This document shows, one piece after another, positions 8,593-16,205 of a stretch of DNA of 17,054 bases. The DNA is taken from assembly GCF_019649055.1 (NCBI RefSeq), contig NW_026570705.1:1-17054 (forward strand), read 5' to 3'. Source of the stretch: Paramacrobiotus metropolitanus. Its lineage: Eukaryota > Tardigrada > Eutardigrada > Parachela > Macrobiotidae. The stretch's first letter is position 1, and each line of letters begins with the position of its first letter. A program made the translations under genes and the position numbers. The notes beneath the pieces were generated by a model. It saw only the letters and a program-made list of their open reading frames with translations. It did not search any database and had not been told where the DNA came from.

Positions 8593-8912
8593 GTCGCCGC
8601 CTTTTGGGCGCTGGATCCTTTCCATGCCGGTGAACCGGGCGTTGTGCCAAGTTCGGTCCGGTGGACTCCGTCGGATGGTCTGGGATGGCCGAGCCAAATT
8701 CATGGTCCCAGCCGCTAAGCCCAGAGCCAATCCGGGGAATCCGGTTAAGATCCAGGGATTTGGGTCCGATGAGGTAGACGATACATGGCCGTAAGCCACG
8801 TTTGTTGGGCGAGGGTCACAACCGTTGGATTGTGCCCATCATGGTGTTCAAGTCGGGTTCCAGCTGATGTTGGTCCCCTTTTTAGGGCCAACATGCAGGA
8901 ATGGCCGTTGGC

Positions 8913-9300
8913 CTATCCCTGCCCTCCTTGTCCGGCTTGGTCGCCGTCGCCCAACCCAGGACTGAGTGGGTCGACGACGCTTTCTTCCATGGCCGCCAGT
9001 TCCTGTTCGGTCTGGTTTGCTTGCTGTTGGCTGGAGGCGCTGGTCGGCTGAGCTCCGTGGCCGGATTGTGTGGCCTGGGTTTGGACGTGTGCGGACGATC
9101 CTGTTGAGGATCTTTGGGTACGGAACTTCGTTGGAAGTTTCCTCGTCGCCGTTCGGTTAACGAACGCTTCCGCTCCGTCGTCGAAGTCCGTTGGCTGTCG
9201 ATAGCGGTAGTCTTTGGCGCGGTTCCTGTAAACACTCAGGGCGCTTTGGATTTTGACTCCCGCTTCGATCTCATGGATCTGGTTCCAAGGGGGGCCACCT
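8913..9300 (-). CDS. Last coding segment of the long minus-strand gene (C-terminal part)
   Basis: From the G6 run at 9289-9294 this frame reads WNQIHEIEAGVKIQ, then a Tyr/Arg-rich stretch, an acidic DFDDGAEAF, and a Gln/Ser/Thr-rich tail, ending at TAG 8913-8915. The portion of the same frame above 9300 looks like a shadow, whereas the upstream frame there reads as protein, so I infer a frame switch at the homopolymer. The frame stays open about 50 more codons after the TAG, but that extension is less protein-like. No family is recognised. The end could be genuine or another CAG-to-TAG change. Confidence 0.45.
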
Positions 9301-9592
9301 GGGTCAGTAATCGAGGAATGATTTTCCCCTGCCGGTAGGCAACTTCCAGTTCCCAATGGCACCGTAGGTGACGAAGTCTGGCAACAAAGTTGCGTATCAT
9401 CATGCCGTTGTAGGAATAAGCATATGTTCCAAGTGGGGCCTACTTGTAGTCTGTCGGTTTGCATGGGATTTCGATGACAGCTCTGCAAGCTGCGATGATG
9501 AAACTGGCGTTTGCGTCCGGTAGGACAAACTGAGCCAGGTATTTGACGACCTCAAGTTGGTCGCCCTTGATGTGCAGTTGGCACAAGTCGTT
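9290..9592 (-). CDS. Continuation of the 9593-10864 frame beyond its TGA
   Basis: Directly after TGA 9593-9595 the same frame reads NDLCQLHIKGDQLEVVKYL, then FIIAACRAVIEIPC, meets a TAG at 9440-9442, and continues APLGTYAYSYNGMMIRNF and ELEVAYRQGKIIPRLLTQ. Amphipathic helical pattern, balanced composition and lack of other stops make this look like coding sequence and not random extension. Reading stays sensible until the G6 run at 9289-9294. It has no convincing start codon of its own, so it is best seen as part of the same gene. No known domain is recognised. Confidence 0.45.
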
Positions 9593-10864
9593 TCAGTCCG
9601 GTCTAGTGATGGGCTGTCCAAGTAAGTTCACGTCCGTAGTGCTCGATAGAGCATTGTCGCGGACCATTGGGTAGCCCTCGCGGTTTTCGGTGTGTTCCGC
9701 CATGCTGAAGTCACGGGGCCACTCTTTTTTCTGCATTTCCATCTCGAGGTTGGACCGGATGACGAAGGTTTGCAGGTTCTGGACCATAGCGTCGACTTGG
9801 GCCCATCTGTCCCTGGGGTATGGGATGGCGCCCATAATGTAATCCGTCACTACCCGGTGGGGAAGCGGTCGGATGTTGATGCCTTGGTCTTCAGCATATT
9901 TGTATGGATCGAAGTCCGTAGCACTGACGCTTGCGTCTTGTCGGGCCGGTAGGTCCGATGACGGCGGTGCGGACTTTGTCTCCATCGGTATCTGGATGCT
10001 GATATTGTGGGCCACCGAGCTGACGCTTCGTTCTGGTCGCTTGGTGGACTGGGTGACAACCAGGTTGGACTCGGCCTCGTTCCGTTTCCCGGGTGATGTG
10101 CGCGGTTGGCGCTCCTCGGGTTGGCTGCGACTTTGGCGGCCAGTTTGGTCCTGGTTGCGACTCTGAATTTGGTGACGTAAGTCATCTGGATTCAGTGGTG
10201 TGCGCTGTTCAGTGCGCTCTAGCTGGTATTGGCCTTTCAAGGCGTCCAACAGTCTACCTTCCATCAGCTGTCTGGCCACCTGGTCAACCATGGCTTTGTT
10301 GATGTTGTCCAGGATCTGGTTGTACGAAGTCGGCGTAGGCAACTCATATCCGTAGGATTGAGAGCTTGACGATGGCCGCTGTGGATGTGGCTGGTATGAG
10401 TAACTTCTCGAGGCGGCCGTTGGGCCACGCCCTGAGGACTGGTCAGAGCCCGTGTTACGGGCTCGGCGTTCCCGGTCCCGTTGCTCCTTTTGGTCTCGAG
10501 CCGATGGGCTGAGTGTAGGAATCGGGGTTCCGGTACTGCTCCAGCCAGGTTGTCGGTCGCCGCTGCGTTGCATGTAGAGATCGTAGATCTCTATCTGCTC
10601 ATGATCCCTCAGTAGGGGGAACAGATGGCTTCCATCACGGCTGGTCATGTGGCAGTATGCATCGAAATTGCCTCGTACCACTTCCAAGTAGAAGCAGTAG
10701 GCTCTTTCACTCTCATCGCGAAAGCCCGGCCGCAGGTGGTATGCGCGGGGGAACACCTCCCGTGAGGAATTGTCCCGGCGGTGAGGATATGTCAAGTTAT
10801 CTCCGCTATTGCGTCTGCAATCCGAGCATCGCGGTTCGTATTTCTGCTGCGGTGTAAGTCCCAT
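9593..10864 (-). CDS. Unrecognised 423-codon frame; Arg/Gln/Ser-rich linker between helical segments
   Basis: The ATG at 10862-10864 opens a 423-residue frame. CSDC at residues 13-16 is a lone CxxC. Residues about 40-100 include a YCFYLEVVRGNFDAYCHM segment and a helical DHEQIEIYDLYMQ. Residues about 107-290 are low-complexity (Arg, Gln, Ser, Pro, Tyr) apart from one helix near 180-215 (ILDNINKAMVDQVARQL). Residues about 318-380 form a structured, Trp- and Tyr-containing segment. The frame stops at TGA 9593-9595 but stays protein-like beyond. Upstream in the same frame lies a hydrophobic stretch and, on minus, TTTCTGTTATCACAG, which looks like a 3' splice site ending at about 10868. So the true start may be spliced and not this ATG. 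Function is unknown. Confidence 0.6.
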   Translation of the reverse strand: MGLTPQQKYEPRCSDCRRNSGDNLTYPHRRDNSSREVFPRAYHLRPGFRDESERAYCFYLEVVRGNFDAYCHMTSRDGSHLFPLLRDHEQIEIYDLYMQRSGDRQPGWSSTGTPIPTLSPSARDQKEQRDRERRARNTGSDQSSGRGPTAASRSYSYQPHPQRPSSSSQSYGYELPTPTSYNQILDNINKAMVDQVARQLMEGRLLDALKGQYQLERTEQRTPLNPDDLRHQIQSRNQDQTGRQSRSQPEERQPRTSPGKRNEAESNLVVTQSTKRPERSVSSVAHNISIQIPMETKSAPPSSDLPARQDASVSATDFDPYKYAEDQGINIRPLPHRVVTDYIMGAIPYPRDRWAQVDAMVQNLQTFVIRSNLEMEMQKKEWPRDFSMAEHTENREGYPMVRDNALSSTTDVNLLGQPITRPD

Positions 10865-11054
10865 TCTCTGTGATAACAGAAATGAAACTTGCAGAATGAG
10901 GTTAAGTCCGCTTGCTATGATTGGTCCCTATGATAATTACGCCCTATGTTTTACGTCCCTATAGTTGTACGTGTGATTTTTTGACTAGGCTTTTCTTGCC
11001 CGGTGAATTTTTTCGGGATCACCCCCTAGACCCTATGCGATTTTTACGCCTAGG
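10865..11054 (-). other. Non-coding gap in the long gene; possible intron with CCCTATG repeats
   Basis: The only clearly non-coding gap in the right-hand gene array. It contains CCCTATG (or CCCTATA) at 10926, 10942, 10958 and 11031 on plus. On minus it ends with a pyrimidine-rich stretch and CACAG just before the next frame, with CTTAAC upstream as a possible branch point. Donor candidates are weak (GTACCT at about 11074 before the upstream stop, GTAAAA after it). It could equally be an intergenic spacer. Confidence 0.4.
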
Positions 11055-12095
11055 TCACTGATGGTAGGTACGCCGCTTCTTTTTGGACTTGGTTGAGGCC
11101 AAGGAGTCGGACTTGGTGGGACGAGGGCCGTAACGGTCCGATGGGACGTTATGTTGTCTGTACCGCTGCTGGGCTTCAGGCTCGTCGACAGTTTGCTCGA
11201 GCCATCCTTCTTTCAGCATTTTCTTTACGACGTATCGGACGTCCTCGCAAATAGGGTACAACCCGTTGGGGCGGCCCTGGTTCGGCATGTACGCTATGCC
11301 ATCGATGAGTTGTGGATGGTACGAGATGGCGTTCAGGTCGTATCGGCCCAGGAGCTGGTTGGCTATTTCGCCTCGTGTGAGGCCTAGTGGGTGCTGAGTG
11401 GTGGTCAGCACCGTGAGAACGGCATTACGCCACTCCCAATAGCCTTGAGGAGCTTTATCCACTTTTTCCGGTGGGAAAGTGTAGAAGATCTGCGTGTTGG
11501 GCAGATGAGTCCGTAGGATGGCTCCTTCGTTGTAGGCCATCTGAATGTATTTCATCACTTTGGACTTGGTTAGCGGTGGGCCATTCCATTTCCGAATGAG
11601 TTGGAAGGCCAGGCCCCCTGTAGCAAGGGTTGTACCCGTTTGGGACAGCGCCTTTAGGGCCGCCTTTATATACGCCCATCGCTTATCGGAATTAGAGATC
11701 CTTGGCTTTTTAGAAGGATCTCCGCCAGGCCATTTCCTGGCCACCTTTGGTGTTGGTGGCGAGACGTAGTCTATCCGTGCTATGGCCGGGCACGGGTCAG
11801 GTAGAGTCCATGGAATCTCACCGTCATCTGATTCCGGTGAGGTCGAGTCGCGCATCCTTTCCCGTTCGGGCGATGCAGCGCTTCCACTTGGCTCAGCGTT
11901 GTCTACGCTGGCTGGACTTTCTTGGCTAGCGCCTTCTGCGCTGCCTTGTTCCTGGTTGGCGCCTTCTGCGCCACCCTGGTCCACCATGTCCTGGTCACCG
12001 TTAGGTGGCTGGTTCTCATCACCAGGTGGAATTTCCATGTCGTGGTCCGGTGGGACGTCCATGGTAAGTTTACCGGCTCTGATCATCGTAATCAT
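11055..12095 (-). CDS. Unrecognised frame with two winged-helix-like segments and a basic C terminus
   Basis: The frame is open from 12392, but sequence before about 12095 looks like a shadow of the neighbouring frame, so I start at the ATG at 12093-12095. The first part is acidic and Pro/Glu/Gln-rich (DHDMEIPPGDENQ, then a repeated AEGANQ/AEGASQ at 11922-11975). Two structured units follow. The first, about 11687-11469, reads RWAYIKAALKAL, then PPLTKSKVMKYIQMAYNEG and a strand-like ILRTH...IFYTF. The second, about 11441-11184, reads WRNAVLTVL, GLTRGEIANQL, CEDVRYVVKKMLKEGWLE. Both have the helix-turn-helix plus small strand rhythm of winged-helix domains (inference from pattern). The C terminus has a basic KSKKKRR cluster before TGA 11055-11057. 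No family is recognised. Confidence 0.6.
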   Translation of the reverse strand: MITMIRAGKLTMDVPPDHDMEIPPGDENQPPNGDQDMVDQGGAEGANQEQGSAEGASQESPASVDNAEPSGSAASPERERMRDSTSPESDDGEIPWTLPDPCPAIARIDYVSPPTPKVARKWPGGDPSKKPRISNSDKRWAYIKAALKALSQTGTTLATGGLAFQLIRKWNGPPLTKSKVMKYIQMAYNEGAILRTHLPNTQIFYTFPPEKVDKAPQGYWEWRNAVLTVLTTTQHPLGLTRGEIANQLLGRYDLNAISYHPQLIDGIAYMPNQGRPNGLYPICEDVRYVVKKMLKEGWLEQTVDEPEAQQRYRQHNVPSDRYGPRPTKSDSLASTKSKKKRRTYHQ

Positions 12096-12546
12096 CTGAG
12101 TCGGACTTTTGAGACTCCATGGTTTGGTCCTGGTCCGGCTCTTCTTGTTCTTCGTCCTCTGAGTCCTCCGGTTGTGAGTCCTCAGAGTCCGAATCACTTG
12201 GCTGCGGTGAGGGATCTTTTTTCCCTCTTTTCTTTGTGGCCGTGGCCTTTCGGCTCTTTGTAGATGTGGCCGATGGGGCTGGCGAAGGGGGTCTGGACTG
12301 GCCAGCTGCGTTAGGCAGTGACACTGTGTCCCTGGGCACGGGCCGAATTCCGGACGCGCGCATCTCTTCCTCCGCTTCCCGTCGTGCAGCATATTCTCTT
12401 CTTGTGACGGACGGTCGAGGAGGTTTTTCTACCGGCAAATTCTTTGGGCCGGGCAGTTTGGCCACTTGGGAGATCAAGTATGCCTCCTTGGCTCTGCCGG
12501 TCAACTTGTCTTTCGGCGGTCCAACCGCTTTCTTTTTATCCGGGTC
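12070..12546 (-). CDS. Continuation of the 12547-13290 frame beyond its TAG; basic then acidic tract
   Basis: The frame is identical to 12547-13290 and continues straight after its TAG: DPDKKKAVGPPKDK, TGRAKEAYLISQVAKL, a charged helix REYAARREAEEEMRA, a basic cluster SRKATATKKRGKKD, then a strongly acidic Asp/Glu/Ser run (SDSDSEDSQPEDSEDEE and onward) to TAA 12070-12072. There is no good ATG near its beginning (12504 would be a TTG). The basic cluster resembles a nuclear localisation signal. The following gene segment (11055-12095) overlaps the acidic end in another frame. The frame switch must lie near 12070-12100, where there is no long homopolymer. Confidence 0.55.
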   Translation of the reverse strand, partial: DPDKKKAVGPPKDKLTGRAKEAYLISQVAKLPGPKNLPVEKPPRPSVTRREYAARREAEEEMRASGIRPVPRDTVSLPNAAGQSRPPSPAPSATSTKSRKATATKKRGKKDPSPQPSDSDSEDSQPEDSEDEEQEEPDQDQTMESQKSDSDDYDDQSR

Positions 12547-13290
12547 CTATTTTGTGCCCACGACGTGTGACACGTACAGAGACCGTTGGGTCTTCTGCGG
12601 GATGAACCCGGGAATGGTGAAGCGGATAGGTTCCGCCCGGTAGGCGTTGGTCGTCTCTAAGGTTCCTTCCTTGACCAACACTAGCAACTCATCTAATATG
12701 ATCTCTTCAAGTTTCACCAGGTCCTCCTCTCCTCGGTAATAGAGAGCGTTGAGGGTCCTGACGATGTCGACCAAGTTGGAGCCTCTTGGGTTATGCAGGT
12801 AAGCAATGGTCCTGCATATCGGGTGAAAGGGATAATCCCAGCTGCGGGAAAGCCCTGCTGGCCGATGAGGCACGTAAAGCTCCATCATGCTGGTCCAGTC
12901 ACGGTGTGTGCGGACCAGGAGTCCCATATCCAGAATAAGAGTTACTACTCGCCGCATGAAGGGTGCCGTAAGTACACGGTCCGCTGGCAGTAGCCCTCTG
13001 CATTCTTCTCCTTGAGCCATTCTGGCTCGGAGGACTCGGACGAGACATTGGTACATGTCTCTTCCTGTTACACGTCTCATGATCCTGGCCGCTGCCACCC
13101 ATTGGCGCACATATGGACCCGTTGGGATCTCAATGTACGTGGCCTCTGGTCCAGGGTTCGGGAGCTCAGCTTCTTCGTCTCCAGGCGAGGGGAGCATTGT
13201 CTCCTCCAAAGGTGGTTCACCTGGGGGGACTGGCTCGTATTCCTCGTCTCGCCATGAGCGAAACGGTGCTGGCTCCTCTGACTTGTCCAT
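12547..13290 (-). CDS. Unrecognised 247-codon frame with two winged-helix-like segments
   Basis: The ATG at 13288-13290 opens 247 codons, but the same frame reads sensibly upstream (LIAQLEKRLSGDEDVQVL) to about 13385, so this ATG may be internal. Residues 1-58 are Pro/Glu-rich. Residues about 60-142 read YVRQWVAAARIMRR, LTAPFMRRVVTLILDMG, LLVRTH...MELYV. Residues about 155-226 read ICRTIAYL, NLVDIVRTLNALYY, DELLVLVKEGTLETT, IRFTIPGF. Each half follows helices plus a terminal strand pair, like a winged helix. LTxxxFMRRVVTLILDMG with LLVRTH lines up with LTKSKVMKYIQMAYNEG with ILRTH in 11055-12095, which suggests an internal duplication. It ends at TAG 12547-12549, with coding character continuing beyond. 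Confidence 0.65.
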   Translation of the reverse strand: MDKSEEPAPFRSWRDEEYEPVPPGEPPLEETMLPSPGDEEAELPNPGPEATYIEIPTGPYVRQWVAAARIMRRVTGRDMYQCLVRVLRARMAQGEECRGLLPADRVLTAPFMRRVVTLILDMGLLVRTHRDWTSMMELYVPHRPAGLSRSWDYPFHPICRTIAYLHNPRGSNLVDIVRTLNALYYRGEEDLVKLEEIILDELLVLVKEGTLETTNAYRAEPIRFTIPGFIPQKTQRSLYVSHVVGTK

Positions 13291-13349
13291 GCTGTCCGAT
13301 AGGACTTGGACGTCTTCGTCGCCTGACAGCCGTTTTTCAAGCTGGGCGA

Positions 13350-14882
13350 TCAGGCCTCGTGACTTTTCTTGTCCTTGGCCGCTTGTTTCTTCTGGCGGTT
13401 CCTTTCGGCCTCTGGGTTTGTTGCTGGCCGAGATGTGGCCGCCTGGCTCCCACTGGGTTGAGGGGAGTTTGGACGAGTGCCCGGTTTGGCCCTCGGTTGA
13501 GGAGAAGTTGGACGAGAGGCCGGTTTGGCCCTCTCCGGGTTCTTGGCTTTTCTCGGCTGCCTATTCCGTTGGGAATTAGCTGAGTGTATTACACCCAGGC
13601 CGAGTGCAAAATTGTCCATTGTCCCAGTTACGGGGAATGTTACTGGACGGCCAAAAGGTATGTCGTCGACACTAGCGGGCATGTTTGCTAAGTTCATCGG
13701 GACAGCGGCCGTTGGCGCTCTTCCGGACTGGCTTTGGCCTGCCGATTCTTGTGCCGGCGAAGTGGCCTTAGGTTGCTCCTCCGGTTGAGCCGGTTCGGGC
13801 TGTGGCGCTATGGCCACAGGTCCAGACGGAGAAGTGTCCATTGGCTCTGAAGCCGCTGGTGGTTGTGGCCTTGGCGGTACCACGATTAGTGGGACGCTTG
13901 ACAACGAGGCTTCAGCCATCATTGGATCTTGCCCCGGTGGGGGAAAGGCCCTTTGATTGCGACGGGTCCGATAATCTTTTACCATTCGGTAAACTACTGG
14001 CGCGAGCATCTCGGATAACATGTCGTATTCCTCCATGTTATTCTGTTCCTTCGCCTCCTGCCTCTTTGTTAGCAGGAATCGGTATCGCCGTCGTTCGTTT
14101 TGGTCTGCATGGATATATAAGTGTCTCTGCTCGGTAGGAGTGAGAGCACTCATAGGCATCAAGGCCGTGTCGGTTTCCACTTCTTGGGCCGAGACAGCCG
14201 GAGTTATCTGCACCTCCATTCTGGCCGATTCTGCGACCACTGGTGCAGGAGTCCTAACCGTAACCGTTACTGGCTCAAGTGTTGAACCTGCGGACACCGT
14301 AGGTGCTGCGATTCGTTCCACGGTTATGGTCGTGGTTGGCTGCTGACCGGATGGTGTGGCGTCCATCTTCTCCTTGGTCGGTGATTTGCCTGGCCGGCTC
14401 GGTGTGAACCTGGCAGGCGCCGGTTCGATGGCCGGCATGCTGGGCATTCGCGCCGGAGTTGATGTGACGCGTCCAGGAGAAGTCCTTTTTGATGGAGATC
14501 GACTCTGGCGTGACGATTCCTTCGTTGAAGGTGGCCGGACCTGACTGGTCTCATATAACGCCCTTTGGACATGTTCGTCCAAGTCTTCTTCAATCTCCGA
14601 CTCCTCGCTGGATAGGACACCCCAGAAGGTTGCTGGCAGTTGAGGACGTTCGTCCTCACTTGCTGCCTCCTCCGGTGGGAGTTGGTCTTCTACTGGCTGT
14701 CCTGGTCGTGGGCGTGGTTCGACTGTCCATGCCCTTGGGTCAATGTGTGGACCCCTTATGTAGATGGCATGCTCAATGATTTCGCTAGGCATCTTCCGTT
14801 GGCGAAGGGCCTGGCTTTTGCTCCGCATGGCCATCAACTTTCTGATGAGGATTGTGCGTTCTTGGACCATCAGTTGACAGCC
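13350..14882 (-). CDS. Unrecognised frame of about 510 codons; helical modules and Pro-rich linkers
   Basis: The frame follows TGA 14883-14885 directly; the first ATG is at 14868-14870 (506 codons). The start is helical and basic (ILIRKLMAMRSKSQALRQR, EIIEHAIYI). Residues 50-240 are Pro/Ser/Thr/Glu-rich, including FWGVLSSEESEIEEDLDE. Residues about 243-307 form a charged helical module (LTPTEQRHLYIHADQNERR, then RQEAKEQNNMEEYDMLSEML and VVYRMVKDYRTRR). The tail is Pro/Gln/Ala-rich and holds a tandem 13-residue repeat, RAKPASRPTSPQP / RAKPGTRPNSPQP (13456-13533, 39 bp unit). The frame ends KDKKSHEA at TGA 13350-13352. The next frame (12547-13290) overlaps in the -1 frame around the A4 run at 13364-13367. 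No family is recognised. Confidence 0.6.
   Translation of the reverse strand, partial: GCQLMVQERTILIRKLMAMRSKSQALRQRKMPSEIIEHAIYIRGPHIDPRAWTVEPRPRPGQPVEDQLPPEEAASEDERPQLPATFWGVLSSEESEIEEDLDEHVQRALYETSQVRPPSTKESSRQSRSPSKRTSPGRVTSTPARMPSMPAIEPAPARFTPSRPGKSPTKEKMDATPSGQQPTTTITVERIAAPTVSAGSTLEPVTVTVRTPAPVVAESARMEVQITPAVSAQEVETDTALMPMSALTPTEQRHLYIHADQNERRRYRFLLTKRQEAKEQNNMEEYDMLSEMLAPVVYRMVKDYRTRRNQRAFPPPGQDPMMAEASLSSVPLIVVPPRPQPPAASEPMDTSPSGPVAIAPQPEPAQPEEQPKATSPAQESAGQSQSGRAPTAAVPMNLANMPASVDDIPFGRPVTFPVTGTMDNFALGLGVIHSANSQRNRQPRKAKNPERAKPASRPTSPQPRAKPGTRPNSPQPSGSQAATSRPATNPEAERNRQKKQAAKDKKSHEA
13456..13533 (-). repeat. 39-bp tandem duplication encoding a 13-residue Pro-rich repeat
   Basis: Two adjacent 39-base copies (13456-13494 and 13495-13533) differing at a few positions. 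The length is a multiple of three, so the frame is kept. It encodes RAKPxxRPxSPQP twice. Confidence 0.85.
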
Positions 14883-15365
14883 TCAGTTGATGCGGTCGAT
14901 TTTGCGGTCCGTTAATGTTTCATCGCCAGCGCGTAGTCGTTGGCGCATATCCTCTTCAGTCAGATTAAAGCGAAGATCAACTTCTATCATCTCGCTAACA
15001 GCCCGGTTGTGCGGATCATCCCATGACTCTGTCTGAGTCAGTCGGATACGATGCCTCGTTGGAGGTTCGTCCCGCAATGGCTGAGTTGTTCCCGACGGAA
15101 TCTTTGGTGCTTCCGGTGGTGAAAGCACGTGTTCCTTGCCAGGAAAGTCCTTCGGCGGCGACTTCTTCTTCTTGGTCGTTAGGCCTTGAAGCGTCAAAGT
15201 CGGTAATTCCGCCTTCTTTGGTTCAAGTATGGACGGGCCGGGACTGGTAGGGCCAGGAACGTCTAAGTCCGTTGGTGGGCCACTCCACGCTTGTAGAGTG
15301 GGCCTAGTTGGACGGTTCAGCTCCAAGTTGTCTCTTGGCCCTCGCCAAGGTGGGAGTGACCGTTG
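14883..15365 (-). CDS. Middle frame segment, Pro/Lys-rich with a charged helical end
   Basis: The frame is the same as 15366-16205 and 13350-14882, bounded by TGA 15366-15368 and TGA 14883-14885. It has no ATG near its beginning. It reads QRSLPPWRGPRDN, a Pro-rich stretch, a basic TTKKKKSPPKD cluster, and then a helical acidic and basic end (AVSEMIEVDLRFNLTEEDM, RQRLRAGDETLTDRKIDRI) that flows across the TGA into GCQLMVQERTILIRKLMAM. That continuity is why I treat the TGA as internal to one gene. No known domain is recognised. Confidence 0.5.
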   Translation of the reverse strand, partial: QRSLPPWRGPRDNLELNRPTRPTLQAWSGPPTDLDVPGPTSPGPSILEPKKAELPTLTLQGLTTKKKKSPPKDFPGKEHVLSPPEAPKIPSGTTQPLRDEPPTRHRIRLTQTESWDDPHNRAVSEMIEVDLRFNLTEEDMRQRLRAGDETLTDRKIDRIN

Positions 15366-16205
15366 TCAAGGAGGCTCTTCCGCTTCTGGAGGAGTCCTCT
15401 TCTTCTTCTTAAACCTGGGCGACTGTGGACCACTTGTTGTGGCAGGAGTGGCTGGTTCTGGCCGTCCTCCTGTCGATTTCCTGTCCGTTGATCGAACAAT
15501 AAGGGTCCCATTTGATGTGTCGCCTTCAATTGGTTTAGGCGAAGGCTGTGATGACACCGTTGGTGCATCAACAGCCATTGGACTTGTCGGTTCACCAGCC
15601 GGTTGGACTGGTGTTGGCTCTGCTTCGGCCAACCTTTCCGACGAAGGCTCCATAGTTTTGTCTTGCAGGCTCACGTCCATTTCGACGTCCTGCTGTTGGA
15701 CTTCTGTACTGCTGCCCGCTGTGGCGGTTCCAGCAGTGTCCATAGGTTGGCCGGATGTTGGACCAGGCACCGTTAGGGCCGGGGCCGTCTCAGTTGGCGT
15801 CGGTTGTCCAACTGATGCTGGGGCGACCGGTTCATATGTCAGGGCCAGAGGTTTTGGTCCGGACACTGGTGATGGTCGCCATTCATTCACCGGATCGAAG
15901 TCACTGGAGCGCGCCGGCGTTGATGAGCCAGGTGGATGGACCTGCCAGTATTCTTCGATACGGTCTCGGATCCATCTTGTTAAGATGTCGAAGACTCTTA
16001 GTGCGAGACCGGTAGGCATCGTACTATTGGGAGTAATTTCTCTAAGTAAGGTTATCCGGTAGGACAGCGTTTGTTGCTGATCCATCAATCTGGCCGCTTC
16101 TGGGTCAGATGGTTCAAGGTTCCGGATTTGGTTTGTTAAGCGACGCTCGATATCCTCGGCGTCTCTGATGAGGTCTCTGTGCCTCAGTGCCTGAGGGATC
16201 GTCAT
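15366..16205 (-). CDS. Unrecognised frame of about 280 codons; helical start, Pro/Thr-rich tail
   Basis: The ATG at 16203-16205 overlaps the previous frame's TGA as ATGA, but the same frame reads well upstream (SKWDEDQAAADQRLRDVDTG), so I doubt that it is a true start. Residues 1-95 form a helical, charged module (ALRHRDLIRDAEDIERRL, AARLMDQQQTLSYRITLL, ALRVFDILTRWIRDRIEEYW). Residues 96-260 are Pro/Thr/Ala/Ser-rich. A basic RFKKKKRTP cluster sits near residues 262-270, before TGA 15366-15368. The helical hairpin resembles that in the neighbouring segment 16202-17054, which suggests a repeated module. Function is unknown. Confidence 0.6.
   Translation of the reverse strand: MTIPQALRHRDLIRDAEDIERRLTNQIRNLEPSDPEAARLMDQQQTLSYRITLLREITPNSTMPTGLALRVFDILTRWIRDRIEEYWQVHPPGSSTPARSSDFDPVNEWRPSPVSGPKPLALTYEPVAPASVGQPTPTETAPALTVPGPTSGQPMDTAGTATAGSSTEVQQQDVEMDVSLQDKTMEPSSERLAEAEPTPVQPAGEPTSPMAVDAPTVSSQPSPKPIEGDTSNGTLIVRSTDRKSTGGRPEPATPATTSGPQSPRFKKKKRTPPEAEEPP

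Noticed and set aside
8293-8799. 168-codon minus frame and a 155-codon plus frame over the same bases
   Set aside because: Both are open because of base composition and short direct repeats; neither shows a motif or clear structure. The minus frame could be decayed sequence of the long gene, but I cannot support it.
12096-12392. Upstream part of the 445-codon frame on minus
   Set aside because: The overlapping frame at 12070-12546 is continuous with its upstream neighbour and has charged helical and acidic features, so this stretch is the shadow.
9114-15250. Many plus-strand open frames of 60-280 codons across the right part
   Set aside because: They mirror the minus-strand coding phase in a GC-rich region, show Val/Gly/Ser/Trp-rich shadow composition, and have no recognisable motifs.
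16202-16205. ATGA stop-start overlap suggesting translational coupling
   Set aside because: The downstream frame is already protein-like for about 20 codons before this ATG, so a frame break near 16270 explains the overlap better than coupled translation.
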